64,000 bases of DNA. It comes from Blattamonas nauphoetae. Lineage: Eukaryota > Preaxostyla > Oxymonadida. The position numbers were made by a program, and so were the translations under genes. The stretch covers positions 90,496 through 154,495 of the forward strand of contig JARBJD010000175.1 in the NCBI GenBank assembly GCA_033064195.1, read 5' to 3'. Of this stretch, positions 20,196-31,554 are shown in pieces. A model generated the notes under the pieces. That model saw nothing but the letters and a program-made list of their open reading frames with translations. It ran no database searches and was not told the origin of the DNA. Every line of letters starts with the position of its first letter. Positions within the stretch are counted from its first letter, which is position 1.

Positions 20196-22845
20196 CAGGT
20201 GTTAGAGGGCTGAGCACAATGCGACAGAGGGTGATCACCGTCGGGCTCAGCCCTCCATTTTGGGGCTGATCACCGTCGCTTATTTGGGCATTTCGAAAAC
20301 GCCCTCAATGTTTATCTCTGTCATATTTCTCGTTCAAACGATCTCTCTCATGTCTCGGCCAGTGTACCAACCGACACTTCTTACCTTCCCAAATTCAATC
20401 GACACCAAGAAGATGCAGCAATCCACACAATCACCACCAAAAATATCAGACGTTCATCAACCAGAAGACGAATCAATACGTCTAGTCATGAAGCCGGATG
20501 AAGAATCGGATCATGATGAGACTCCAGAACAGTCATTGGACCCGACACAACCTCAAAAAATCAATAAGGACGCCCATCTGTACCCAAAGTGGGTCATTGA
20601 CAGGGAATGCCTGGACGAGAATGGGCACTCTCGCTTCTTCTTGGAAGGAAATGGAGTGATGTGCAACATCTGCTTCAAACATAGAAGGGAACTTGAACTG
20701 GAGAAAACCGAAGGAAAACCACAGACATTACATTTTCCACCTGCCGACAAGCAAGCGAGTGCAAAAAATAGGGCGAACGAAATCAGGGCCGTCAACTACA
20801 TCGAACACCACTATATGCCCTGTTCTCAATTCAAATCATATACAAATCAACTGAATCTGGCTTTCAATCCTCATTTCTTCTCCCAATCACCTGTATCCGA
20901 TAACAGAAAATTCTGGACTATTGCTCATGCGTTAGACATTCATTATAACAAAATACCATCAGCGAACCCGTCCCAACCCACTCCAGTATCACTTATTCTG
21001 GACACTTCTACAGATACCACGTCAACTTGTGTTTTATGCGTGAATATTTGTTTCTTATCAAAATGTTGAAAAGAGGAAACCAGATTGGTTGGATTGGAGG
21101 AAATGAAAACTGGTTGCTCAGGAGATGCCCTCTTTTCCGCATTCGTGAGGCAGATCAACACTGTCAAAATATCACTGGGTCAGATCGTCTCCGACACTAC
21201 AGACGGAGATGCTGCTATGATGGGAGTTCGAAATGACTTCACAGCAAAGTTGAGATCCACCAACAACCGCAGTATTCATATTCATTGCTCTGCGCATCAA
21301 TTTCAGCTTGCCTTAAAAGATACTTTCGAATCCCGCGGTCATCCCTTTGTCCAACGTCTTCTCCACAACACAATTCTCTTTGTTCATTCAATTACGAAGT
21401 CTCATACAAAAACACGCTTATTTCGACGGGAAATGGAACACCGGAAACTCCGAATCAAATCTCTCACGAAACCGGTGAAGACACGTTGGATCACCCATTT
21501 TCATGCTGTTTCGGAGACTCTACAGTTTCTCGAAGTGATACTCAACCTCAATTCTTCCGACACCGATCCTGAAATCATTTCACTTGTGTCTTATTTCACA
21601 ACAACCCACAACATCATTCGTCTCGTCATTCTGGAACTCCTCATCATGATGGCCAATAACATCTCAGAATTGCTTTATACGGAAGATCATTCACTATATC
21701 ATTCGCAGTGTCTCGTCTCACTATTTCGATTGCGTCTCTTCGCTCTTTCCAGAACCACAATTGAAGAACATATTGCCGTTCGGCTGTCCGAGCGTCCTCA
21801 TTTGGATTTCAGACTCTACATCAACTCAGTCGTTGATGAATGTCAAGATCTTGCAAAATCATTGGGTTCTTCGCTCGCAATTCGTTTTCTTATTCCAGAT
21901 CAGACGCGTGAAATGTCAGATGCAACCATACTGGTTCTCGCTCATAAATTTCAGGGGGTAATTCCTCCTCTGCAAAGGAAAAACATCAAAACACATTGGA
22001 GACACCTCAAATCGGTGTACCAAACATACTTTTCCAATGATATGAGAAGTCGCGCACAAGTTCTCGAAAGTATTCTCACAAACCCGCAATTTCAGACAGA
22101 CGAAGCCGTTCTCCCCATCTTCAGGGCCAAAAAAAACAATCTCCAGCAGTTCCGTCCCAACTGAACGTGAATTCCCCATATTACAGTTTACCAAGAGAAA
22201 GGAACGATTCCAATTATCGGTGCAGCATCTCAGCCTTCTCACTCGCATTCTTCACAACTCTCCTGAGCTTCTAGACGACGAAGAAGCTGATTCAGTGCAT
22301 GAAAGGATGGTTCAGGTCTCATCTCTTCAGAAATGCAAACGAAGGACCCCTGATGAACCATGCAACCGTGTCCTCCACGACGATGAAGACGAGATTTCGT
22401 CTGATGAGTACTAAGAGTACCCATTGACTCAATTCCCTGTAAATTCAAATCATCACTTGGATTGTGTTGATCAGTTGTGTTCTGTTGTATCTCGTGGCTA
22501 TATCAAGGATTGTTTCTTCAGAATCTGAAGAGAGAAAAATATGGCTGAATTACCGATGGAATCAAGTTTTGCGAAAGAACCTGTCACATCATCTCGTGTT
22601 GTATTACTGTTTGATGATGTTTTTGATGAAATTGTGATGAAAGAAGAATTCAAATGACAGAATAGCCACACTCTTTTCGTCTGCCAGTTTTTTCAGAGGT
22701 AATACGTTTTTGTGAAACAATGTTCAAAATACACGAGAATATCAGTCAATATGAAACGGTTACCGTATTCTTGAGGACAATGAAACACAGGATCGAGGTG
22801 ATCACAAAAAAAGCTGAGCACCTTGATCACAATCTCTAACCCCTG
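20196..22845 (+). mobile_element. hAT transposon (2,650 bp) nested in an older hAT
   Basis: Left end CAGGTGTTAGAG, right end inverted CAGGGGTTAGAG, with ACAATTCC duplicated on both sides. Subterminal GTGATCA and GCTCAGC motifs occur near both ends, and a hairpin (GGGCTCAGCCC) lies at about 20250. It carries one transposase gene (20350-22414). The element is younger than the hAT it interrupts. Confidence 0.9.
20350..22414 (+). pseudogene. hAT transposase, slightly decayed
   Basis: Start MSRPVYQPTLLTFPNS parallels MSRQPTLFQFAAHI in the hAT at 44138. A zinc-finger-like part follows (GVMCNICFKHRRELELEK), then the first aspartate (SLILDTSTDTTSTCVLCVN), then a single in-frame TGA at 21067-21069, then the second aspartate (IVSDTTDGDAAMMGVRND) with HCSAHQFQLALKDTF. 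The C-terminal dimerisation part FTKRKERFQLSVQHLSLLTR is in another frame after about 22130. With one stop and one or two shifts it is recently inactivated; the TGA region could instead be a spliced intron. Confidence 0.85.
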
Positions 22846-22853
22846 ACAATTCC

Positions 22854-23743
22854 GCTCTATTCATCCACCAAATAGTCAAACACCATTCCAATAAAAAGAA
22901 ATTTGCAACAGAACTGGAGCGGCGGCACCTACCAGTTCGAAAACTATTGAAACCAATCCAAGTGCGATGGAGCACATGGAAAAATACTTGCGCCCAAACA
23001 CTGAAGTATTACGATGGTATCATCTCTGTTCTGCAACCGACTTCCGATGTGAAAATCTGACACTCACAACCATTCGAGCTCAGCTGCAATCAGTCATTGA
23101 TCGAAGCGGGATTGATCAACTCATCCCCTTTCTAGAATCTGTTTCACAAGAGTGCTTGAATTGGGCCTCCGAAATGAAGAAAAGGCTTACGATCAGAATG
23201 CTGGAGCCGTCGGACTGTTCTGATCATACAATCTTCACTGAAGACGTTCTAAATCTACCAGATTCGCCCGAGAGTGACAATATGATCTTGACGATTGCCA
23301 ATCCATTCAACCGATTCGTCCTAAACACATTGAGACACCGAACAATCACCCATTGGAGAATGATGAAAGCAATATTGCATGACTAATTTTCAGACCAACA
23401 TCGAACTCCTTTCGAAATAGTTCACCACATTTTAGGGGATAGTCGATATGTGCCGTGTTCCTCCATCATCCCACTCGTTCGAGCGATATCAACGATATCG
23501 ACGACAACTGTCTCAACAGAGAGAGAATTCTCTGTGCTGCACTACACAAAACGAAAGGAAAGAGGCAAACTGTCTACCGTTCATCTCGCTACACTTACTC
23601 GCATCAGTCACAATTCTCCAGCTGTTCTGCCCCAACATGACATCGACACTCTGCTTCAAGAGCGGAAAGCTGATCAAATCGTCAAGATAAAACGAAGAGA
23701 GTCATCAAAGGATGATCTGAGTGATAACAACATTCAAACATAA
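22854..23743 (+). pseudogene. Older hAT transposase relic, 3' part
   Basis: Right after the duplicated ACAATTCC the older gene continues with ALFIHQIVKHHSNKKKF and LLKPIQVRWSTWKN, matching LIKPVQVRWSTCSN of the 44-kb hAT. Later parts include SVSQECLNWASEMKKRLTIR and the dimerisation motif TVSTEREFSVLHYTKRKERG, ending SDNNIQT. About 24 residues present in the relative are missing at the join. Several frame changes are present. Confidence 0.8.
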
Positions 23744-23840
23744 GAAAAGTTGAAAACATGATTTTACTCGCTCAATAACAATTGTTGGTGAGATCAGTCA
23801 AATCTGTCTCCAATATGTTTCATTCATCCCCAGACATTCA

Positions 23841-24490
23841 TTGCTTCTCGGAGTTGAAATAGGAACTTGTTGTTCATCTAAACAAGAAATCGTCAGTGTC
23901 ATGTCATTCCTATCAAATTTTATGCAAGAGGAGTCCATCATCTCTTCTGACATTGTGGATCGAGCGACCACAATTCTGAACCAGCTCCATTCGCGAATTC
24001 AGCAAAATCTCCTGTTATCACGATATTTCCTCTTTCGCATTGCTATTGAAGAAAACGGTCCAATTGGATCTGAAGGATCGTCCTGGGATATGCTCTCGTC
24101 TCATCTCAACCCTCAACAATCCATCACTATTATCGACGTCTTCTGAATCTAAAACTCCAAAATCACTTCCAACAAACAGTTTCACATCTCGAAAATCGGA
24201 TTTGTTCCCAGAATCCTTTCCGCTTTGGGGGAGCAAACGCTTCTTTCAACACCTCTCACCGATCCTCTCCACAAATATCTCATCTCCTCATTCAACACTT
24301 AATGTCATTGTTCGGTCAGGAAAATTGGTCTCGGTTTGCACCTGATTCTGAAATCTGACACAAATCATCGTTGTTCATAAACTCCTCGATCACCCTCTCG
24401 CAATCACGATTTACACAATTTTGGTTCCTCTCGAGGACGGAGCGGTATCTCTCACAGACACTGATACTGATCAACGGTTCCCTTCAATCG
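23841..24490 (+). pseudogene. Unrecognised host-like gene fragment
   Basis: Two frames read as protein: VSVMSFLSNFMQEESIISSD (23890-23950) with AIEENGPIGSEGSSWDMLSS, then RPGICSRLISTLNNPSLLST, IIVVHKLLDHPLAITIYTIL and VPLEDGAVSLTDTDTDQRFP up to about 24505. There is one clear frame change near 24100. It stops at the short inverted-repeat element 24494-24712. Possibly a passenger from a captured gene. Confidence 0.35.
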
Positions 24491-24493
24491 ACT

Positions 24494-24712
24494 TGGGTCA
24501 GTTTTTTTGACATCATAAAAAAGCTCAAAGATCGAAATCAGAAATCCTAACTTACAACTCCAATCGGGGTTCAGTCCAATGAGCCGACAATTCTGTTGAA
24601 TTGCATTGGGAACCAATCTTGAAGAGAGAATCATTCCTTTCTTTTCCTAGAGAAACTGTTGTGTTTGAAGTCTGGTGGTCGAACTTTTCCATGATGTCAA
24701 AAATTTACACAC
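24494..24712. mobile_element. Short inverted-repeat element (MITE-like)
   Basis: Left TGGGTCAGTTTTTTTGACAT and right ATGATGTCAAAAATTTACAC are imperfect inverted repeats of about 22 bp. The same GGGTCAGAATTTTTGACATC end is seen at 25845-25999. No clear target duplication was found. Confidence 0.4.
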
Positions 24713-25844
24713 ACTTCTTTTTAAGTCTTTCGAACGAAAGAATTCACTTGAAAAGACGAGATGACACCATGTCCGACATCGGAGACGTCGAAATGAAGAA
24801 CAATGATAGTTTGAGTATGCGTCACAATCTCCTCTTGCATTTTTAAACTTCTTCGCTCGAATGGACCAGAACTTTCAAGTTGGATGCCCATCTTTCTCTC
24901 CTCGTTCCCACACTCGCTCCCTCCTCTCCTCATCAGCCTGTTTGAATTTTGGATGGCGAATGGAGCGGAGCTTTTCGGTGGCTGAGAGAAGAGAACTTCG
25001 AAGACTCGATCGAACTGCGAGATGACGAAATTGAACAGATCATGGGATATGAACTTTGAAATACTGACAAAATGTTGTGGAACAGGAAGGGCCAGCAGTC
25101 TTCGGAGTGTACATGTCAACAGAGCGGGACAAGGAAAGACAAACAAGCGATACCAGACACTCTGACTCCAAAAAGAAAAGGGTCATTGAAGGGATTGGTT
25201 CTGACAGGTGAGATCAGCACAGAAAGGACAGCAGACATCGTGACATCGATCTCCTTGGTTCGATCGATCCCTATTTCATATCCGAATAAGTCTCCCATTT
25301 CATTGACTATTCTTCGGTTCTTTAGGAACTGTTCCTACTGAACTATAGTAAATGTCTTGAGTTCCTGCTGATTTCCTAAATGATTGGCCAATCTGAACGA
25401 AATTCTTGGTGCAGTTCGCAAGAAGGGGGTGGAAAAACCATAGACGATGCTGTTGACAATCGGCGATTGCATGGTGAATTGGTGGTTTTGTTCAGCCAAC
25501 ATTAAAGAAGGATGAAAGTGTATTCTTCAAAGTGAGTTCTGGATTCACTGGACAACAAACAAAAGCATCCTCATTGTTTGCCATTCTTCTTTGTAGTCCT
25601 ATAGTATGGGAAGTGGGTAGTCATTGTGAAAGATGAGGTGAAATCGATAGCGTTTTCCTGACGCGCCGACCATAAAGAGTGCAGTCATTTTTGTCATGGG
25701 TTTCGTTCTGAAGTGAAGTTTTATCTGCTTGGATGAAAAGATCATTATGGTAGAGATGTGTAGACGTGAATTGACAAAATAGAAAAAAAAATGGGAGAAC
25801 ATTTTCCAAGGTAGAGGCATTGAATCTTGGTTGATTAATTACGA
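24713..25844. other. No gene recognised
   Basis: Only isolated short frames occur, for example minus 24721-25146 and plus 25072-25341, without motifs or support. Nothing else seen. Confidence 0.35.
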
Positions 25845-25999
25845 CATGGGTCAGAATTTTTGACATCATTCAAAAGTCCGAAAACCAACATTCAAAACTT
25901 GTCTCCTCTCATGGTTGAGAAATGCATCAACCTTTCTCGAGAATTGGTGGATGACATGATTGAACAATCTTTTTGAGATGTCAAAAATTCTGACCCATA
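25845..25999. repeat. Short foldback repeat, copy related to 13171-13310
   Basis: ATGGGTCAGAATTTTTGACA at the left and its inverse TGTCAAAAATTCTGACCCAT at the right form a nearly perfect 22-bp stem around an about 110-bp loop. The loop is similar to 13171-13310. Confidence 0.6.
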
Positions 26000-26879
26000 T
26001 TGTTTCTGGTGATGTTCGGTCCCATTATTTTCTACAAAATCAGAGAAAATGTGAGAAAGGATTGTTCAGAACTTCAAGGGTCGCTTTTCTTTTCGTGCTC
26101 ACTAAACGTCAACATCGTTTTGATACTCATTTCACCAGGAGTAGGAAAAGTTTTGAGGGATATATCATAAACGTTGACAACAGGGAGAAAGAACGGATAT
26201 TAAAAGTGAGTGAACGATCCGGCCCTTTCTTCGAAAAAAAACTCAAGATTCTCACGCTAACCGTGGCCGTGGTCATATAGTGTCGAAGGAGCCAATTGGT
26301 CATTCAGCCCAATTTGGGGCACCCTCGATGAAACATACCTGTGATATCAAGAAGTACTTTGTCCTCAAGCGACACCGAAGACTCCATGAAGGTGCCTGCA
26401 GCAATTGCTACATTGATGCCCGTCACGAGAATCTGATCGTGTGGAACCAATTCTGTCTTTCTTGCAGTCCGTTGCAATGAATAGGAGAAATAAAGAAAAA
26501 AATGAAAAATGTATAAAAAAGTTGCAGGAAAAACGAAAGATTTTGAATACATAGAAACTGACCCAATCGGTTTTTTCTAGTTTGGTTCAGTCAACCGTGC
26601 TGCTGTCGGAGTGGGTTCAAGAAAAAACAGCAGATGCGGCTCACAATTGAGCATGATCACTCAGGATTGGAAAACTCTCAAGCTCCATGTATGACGATTC
26701 AACAAGTTGTGATACCGATGAATCGAAACAATCAACTTCGGAGTGGACACCAGAGGACTTCACAACAGCGCTGAAGTTGAGACGATACATTGATCTCAAA
26801 TGATGTCAATGATCGACAATTTCTGGTTTCAACTCGTCCTCGATGAAATGTGAAAATCTCGAGGCCAGAGATTGGGCAC
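26000..26879. other. No gene recognised
   Basis: No convincing coding frame, RNA gene or terminus was seen in this stretch. Confidence 0.35.
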
Positions 26880-27060
26880 TTCTTTGGAGGAGAGTATTGG
26901 TTTCTGTTGTTCGATTGAGTGGGATAGTCTTTTCCGACTCTCCATTTCACTCAACGAAAAGACAGAACGAACTGAACGACCTTTCACCTTCAGATCCTCA
27001 CACTAATTTTCCACAATTCTCCACGCATGCGAACTCTTCCAGATATCGGGAGTATCCTAG
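26880..27060 (+). pseudogene. hAT transposase C-terminal relic
   Basis: In mixed frames the text resembles the dimerisation domain of the local hAT family: a ...VFSTLHFTQRKDRTN-like stretch followed by LTLIFHNSP, compared with REFSVLHYTKRKERGKLS and LTRISHNSP at 23500-23640. The rest of this copy is not recognisable. Confidence 0.45.
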
Positions 27061-27483
27061 AGAAGAAAGCTGAAAACAGAATTGAAAAGAAAAAAGGACC
27101 AGACCACTCGAGACACGTCACAAACGGAAGGAGCGCCTTGTGATTCCAGATGTTTCAAGTGATGAAAGTTCTTCTTAATTCATCATATTTTTTGTCTCAA
27201 TTCACTATTTGATTTGAAATTATCAACAAAATTATCAGTGAAATGGAGTTATTATTGAAAAACGAGGTTTGATCAATGGAGGTGTGATCGATCTGATCCA
27301 TCTAAGGTCCCTGCACATAGGCACTCGTGTTGTTGATGAAATTGGTTGAACACTGCGTGTCTCTGTTTCTGCAACACTAAGCGTAAAATTGGAGAAGTGA
27401 AAGTGAAAAAAAGCCTTGAAATAGATCCCTCAAATTCCGAAGCATCAAGGTCGTCTCCAACTTCCTCACTGTCCTCTTCGTCA
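27061..27483. other. No gene recognised
   Basis: AT-rich sequence with short frames only; nothing supported. Confidence 0.35.
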
Positions 27484-28140
27484 TCAGAAAAGATAGTTTA
27501 TATTTTCATTCAATCCTGTCTCCTCCATCTCATCTTCCCTGTCGCTAGAAACAGTTTTCTTAAACAAAAAGTGCACAAGTTGAGTGAACGTAATAGATGT
27601 GTTCTTCTTCCCCATAAAGTCAACAAGATACGAGGGAATATCGTCGCCTCGAATCCCGCGCGGTGGGAGACTTCTTCTCAACTGGGATCAAGCCCCTTCA
27701 GTCATTTTCGTGCACACACCAGTTTCGGGATTTCGATATTGGATGGGATGATTGACTGTTTGATATCGGTACTCAGGGCCGATCTGAGCATAGGCCCGCC
27801 ACTCGTCCGAATGAATCGTCGAACCTGGTTTGATATAAGAATTAAAGATGAGAATGAGAATGTCAGCCGAGCGTCGGGGCACTGGTATACTCAACAGCCT
27901 TCCTTGCTGACCGCTTGGGTTCCTTTCTCCTCTCCCAAAGAGTCATTGTTGTTTTTTTGAGACGGCCGCGATTATACTTTCTTCGTTAAAAAATCGCCTC
28001 GTCAATCATTACATCCACACCAATACCTCCGATCGGTTCAAAAATCTCGAGAATTAATACGCCCCGGCATAATCGAAAAGAATTGAAACCCAGTAGCCCA
28101 CAGAATATCTTTCGATTCCAGTCCTAAGAAAGCATTGACG
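27484..28140 (-). pseudogene. Merlin (IS1595/ISXO2-like) transposase relic
   Basis: YIKPGSTIHSDEWRAYAQIG followed by YRYQTVNHPIQYRNPETGV is the diagnostic central part of ISXO2-like/Merlin transposases, with the second catalytic aspartate in HSDEW. MRRSLPPRGIRGDDIPSYLV (27680-27600) is the C-terminal part. Upstream, about 27960-28030, a frame reads GVDVMIDEAIF and RKYNRG, the region of the first aspartate. At least three frame changes or stops separate the pieces, so it is inactive. Terminal repeats were not found. Confidence 0.8.
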
Positions 28141-28229
28141 TTGAGAAACGCCGAATGAGAAGTAGAGAAGCAGCATCATTCATCGTTGTCGCAATACCAC
28201 GAACTGTTCATAACCCTGGAACATGGGGG

Positions 28230-28640
28230 TTGAAAAAAATATAGTAGAAAACACTTTTTGGCAATATCTTCACAATCCTGTTCACCCATTCTTTAGACCA
28301 TTTTCACAAAAGCATTGTTTTGATGAAACGAACATTTTGAATCAAAATTTACAGAGAAAAAACTGGAGTCATGGAAAAATTGAAAAAAATGTCAGATTTG
28401 TCTCTACCAATTATCGTTCGAACAAAACTGTGTATTTTCTGAGCACATTTTGTCGAGCTCTTTTCGACAACAATGCATCTATTTGGATTCAAAACGGATA
28501 GCTGGTTGTAGAAAAAAAAGGCCCATTGATCAAAAAAATCTGTACATTCCTGTTTTCCACAGTATTTTGAGGTATTATCCGGACTCAGACGCTTCGGCGC
28601 CAAACCAATTTTTTTTTCAAAGTTTACCCACAACTGTCCT
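28230..28640. repeat. Degenerate interspersed repeat related to 38560-38940 and 41439-41917
   Basis: Shared features are a run of short A/T tracts, TTTTGGCAATATCTTCACAA, GCTGGTTGTAGAAAAAAAAG, AGTATTTTGAGGT and a GGCGCCAAACCAATTTTTTT-like right side. The ends are too worn to fix the borders. Confidence 0.4.
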
Positions 28641-29339
28641 GGTCTTTGACTCTTCTATCCTATGACCGCGATTTTGTCATCCAGCTTTTCGAGTCACCTC
28701 TTCGGAACATAACAGGAAACATCCTCGTCGGCAGAAACAACAGGACAAGTGGAAAGTTGAGTTTGTTTGATAAAATGGATGAAAGACCGTCTTAGCAATC
28801 GGCTATCAACTTGTCAACCTACTCAACGGCTCAGTTTGAAATTGAACATTGGAAACAGCATGAAGTCCTTTCATCACCGCAATGTCTCCGCTGCCATCTG
28901 CGTCTGGTGCTTCGAGAACTGACAATCAGATAACCAGGGAAGACCCATGTTGGGAGGAAACAATAGTGGGTTTTGAATGGCAGACCAGAGGCTGGACCAG
29001 CGAATACAGCTGTCACTTTTGATATCGGCTTCGTTTCAACGACATAACATGAGTGAAAATGTTTCAAAGGACAAACTGGTGTTCTATTTCACAGTATCAA
29101 ACAGAAACATTTCGGTTTCATGTTTCGGAAACTACACACAATTTGTCATACAAAACAGGTGAAATGAACTCAGAATGATCCAGCCTAACCCTTATTTTTA
29201 CACTCTTCACCAATTCGTTCCATGTCAACAATTTGTGCTTTTTTCTGGAATTGTCACTTTTGGTCAAACTTAGAAAAAAATAAACTTTTGGATGACGATA
29301 CAGTGCCACACTTCTGAAAAGGTCTCACCACCAAAGTTG
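28641..29339. other. No gene recognised; one possible element end at 29250-29280
   Basis: TTGGTCAAACTTAGAAAAA at about 29259 matches the end of the element at 41439. A weak hAT-like fragment (SSPQCLRCHLRLVLREL) occurs near 28870. Nothing else is supported. Confidence 0.35.
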
Positions 29340-29735
29340 AGAAAAGCAGATATTGTCAGGGACCTCTATCCAAATTGGATTGATGGACTACCAGCATATC
29401 TGGATGAGAATGGCAACTCCCTTTATGACCACGTTCAAACAGCAACCCTGGAGAAGCCCATGCATTGAAGGCGGAAAAACAAGAACGTTTGTCTAGACAA
29501 ATCTCCGTTGAAGATTCACTGTCTCCTCTCACACACAGTTGAAATCAGCTTCGAGCTGTTAACTTCATCGCCATCATTCACATGTCTTCCCCTTTGTTCA
29601 AGCCCCAAACCAATCAATTTTATTCACTGAACAACCCCAACTTTGTGACCCGATCGAACACGTCCGACAGTAGACTTTTCTGGAGGATCGCCTAGGACAC
29701 CATCGACTTTCTCTTTCGATACTTCAAAAAAACAG
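29340..29735 (+). pseudogene. hAT transposase N-terminal relic
   Basis: QLRAVNFIAIIHMSSPLFKP (29540-29600) aligns with QIRAVNHICHRKASVHDFKS of the other hAT copies, and SDSRLFWRIA with an adjacent DTIDFLFRYF matches SLTCDYHLFWSIASVLDRFY. The first part, WIDGLPAYLDENGNSLYDHV, corresponds to the zinc-finger region. Stops are frequent. It ends where the palindromic MITE begins. Confidence 0.55.
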
Positions 29736-29779
29736 ATTCAGGCGGGAGGGATCAATCGATCACAGATCATGTGTGTCTA

Positions 29780-30056
29780 CACAAAAGGTGATTATAAAAG
29801 AAAATAAAATCCGATTTGTGAGATGGATGGTGGAAACAAATGTGGTGCAGTTTTTGGCATCGAGTGATCCACTGTGATTATCTATTCGATTTTGGACGAT
29901 AAAGGAGCTTCTTGGATCCATTCAATCCCAAAAAAAGAGACAGTTTCTCCTTGATAGAGTCATCTGAGCGAATGGATGCGAAAAACTGCACCACATTTTT
30001 TTCCACTATCCATCTCACAAATCGGATTTTATTTTCTTTTATAATCACCTTTTGTG
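29780..30056. mobile_element. Palindromic MITE (about 277 bp)
   Basis: Arms of about 80 bp, from CACAAAAGGTGATTATAAAA inward to GTGGTGCAGTTTTTGGCATC, are repeated in inverse at about 29973-30056 with few mismatches. Part of the arm (GAGATGGATAGTGGAAAAAA) is also found inside the hAT MITE at 57440-57480, so the two are related. Confidence 0.75.
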
Positions 30057-30216
30057 GGAGTCGCTTCGATTATCCTCTCTTTCCAACATGCCACACCGTG
30101 CTTCAGATTGCTCGCTCTCTGAATACTGCCCATCTCACAATTTTCGCCCGCTTCAATCACAATTCCACACCATTCCTCCTAATCCACTGAGGATTCCCCC
30201 AGCTGTTTGACCAAAT

Positions 30217-31494
30217 ATGTTGTGCCTATGTCTGAATAAACTCCCAATCTTTCGAACAATATTCAAGATTCTCGTCGGTGGAAAAGATATGAGTATTGCC
30301 TTCAATGAAGCATACAACACTATTCTCAAATATGGCATTTCTCTAACACAACCGGAGTTCTTTGATCCAGTCGAGGATTTTGCGATGTTCATGTTTTGGC
30401 TTCACTATCGAACTTTGCTTGATCCACTCGACAGATACATTACTCAATATCACCAGCATGACATTCTCGAGCGTGGAGTCTTTTCCGTTATGGTTGATAC
30501 AGGGCAAGATTCAAGTGGAACAAAACTCTTCTATGTGATGATTCGATTTCTCAAAAACAACACAGTTCGAACGTTATTTGCTGGAATTGAAGAATTGTCA
30601 AAGGGCGGAACAGGCGAAGCCCAAGAAGAGGCCTTCGAAGAGATTCTGGGAGGATTCGGATTGCCACTCTCACTCTGTTGTAGTATTGCATTCCGGACCG
30701 TTATTACCGACCCTGAACTCAAGGATATCCCGATCTGGAGGGATAAAGTGATGTCAGATATCTTCCTTCCAAGACTGAATGCACTGACTTCACTTCTCCA
30801 AGTGTTTGCGAATTATTCTACGCTCGTCCAGTATCCCTCTCTCACATTTCCTCAATTAATCCACCTTCAGAGCTCCATATTCGATCCAGCCTCCTGTACA
30901 TCCACACTCCCTCCGAAATACGGACTGTTTTCTCTTGAAAGTCTATATCAACATTTTGGATCATTCTTCCCACAGCAGACTTGGACCTCTGTTCAAAATG
31001 AGTGGACACTTTTTTCTCCTTATCTCACCACTCCTCATCTGAAATCCCTTTCCTTTGCGCAGGTTCTCGAGATCATTGGAGAAGATCAATATTCTCAATT
31101 TCCAGCTCCGAACATCCTTGCAGCTCTCGCCCGCACGATTACGATCACAACAGTACCCATCGAATCTGGTTTTAGCGTCGTCCGCTTGAATAAACCTGTT
31201 CAACGGAATCGACTCTCACCCAAGCAGCTGTCATCGGAAAAGAGAGTGAAGATGAATGGAACAGAGTTCAGAAACCCTTCTGAATTCTTTGGGTGGACAA
31301 GAGAATGGATTCTCCATCATTCAATCATATTCACCCCTGTTCCGGAGAAGAAGATACCGAAAGTCCATGATATTGAGCAGTCGACACTGTATCAAACATT
31401 CCAGAGACAAGAATTTGGGTTTCCTTTTGTTTTGGAGTTTTCACCACACCTAACAACATTTGACAGTCCAGCATTTGTACAATCACAATACTGA
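30217..31494 (+). CDS. hAT-superfamily transposase of a second lineage, 425 aa
   Basis: An uninterrupted frame from ATG (MLCLCLNKLPIFRTIFKILV) to TGA. SVMVDTGQDSSGTKLFYVMI is the first-aspartate strand, followed by TVRTLFAGIEELSKGGTGEA. The C-terminus VPIESGFSVVRLNKPVQRNR with LSPKQLSSEKRVKMNG is the hAT dimerisation motif (the ExxFS glutamate). The second aspartate block and the CxxH segment expected after SLCCSIAF are absent, so an internal part seems deleted in frame and the protein is probably inactive. A short piece with that missing type of motif, PCMAHRLNNALAKTIG, lies at 39930-40080. Confidence 0.7.
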   Translation: MLCLCLNKLPIFRTIFKILVGGKDMSIAFNEAYNTILKYGISLTQPEFFDPVEDFAMFMFWLHYRTLLDPLDRYITQYHQHDILERGVFSVMVDTGQDSSGTKLFYVMIRFLKNNTVRTLFAGIEELSKGGTGEAQEEAFEEILGGFGLPLSLCCSIAFRTVITDPELKDIPIWRDKVMSDIFLPRLNALTSLLQVFANYSTLVQYPSLTFPQLIHLQSSIFDPASCTSTLPPKYGLFSLESLYQHFGSFFPQQTWTSVQNEWTLFSPYLTTPHLKSLSFAQVLEIIGEDQYSQFPAPNILAALARTITITTVPIESGFSVVRLNKPVQRNRLSPKQLSSEKRVKMNGTEFRNPSEFFGWTREWILHHSIIFTPVPEKKIPKVHDIEQSTLYQTFQRQEFGFPFVLEFSPHLTTFDSPAFVQSQY

Positions 31495-31554
31495 AGACTT
31501 TGGTGATTTCATTGCTGAAAGAATGGACAGAAAGTAACAGGAAGTATCATTTTG

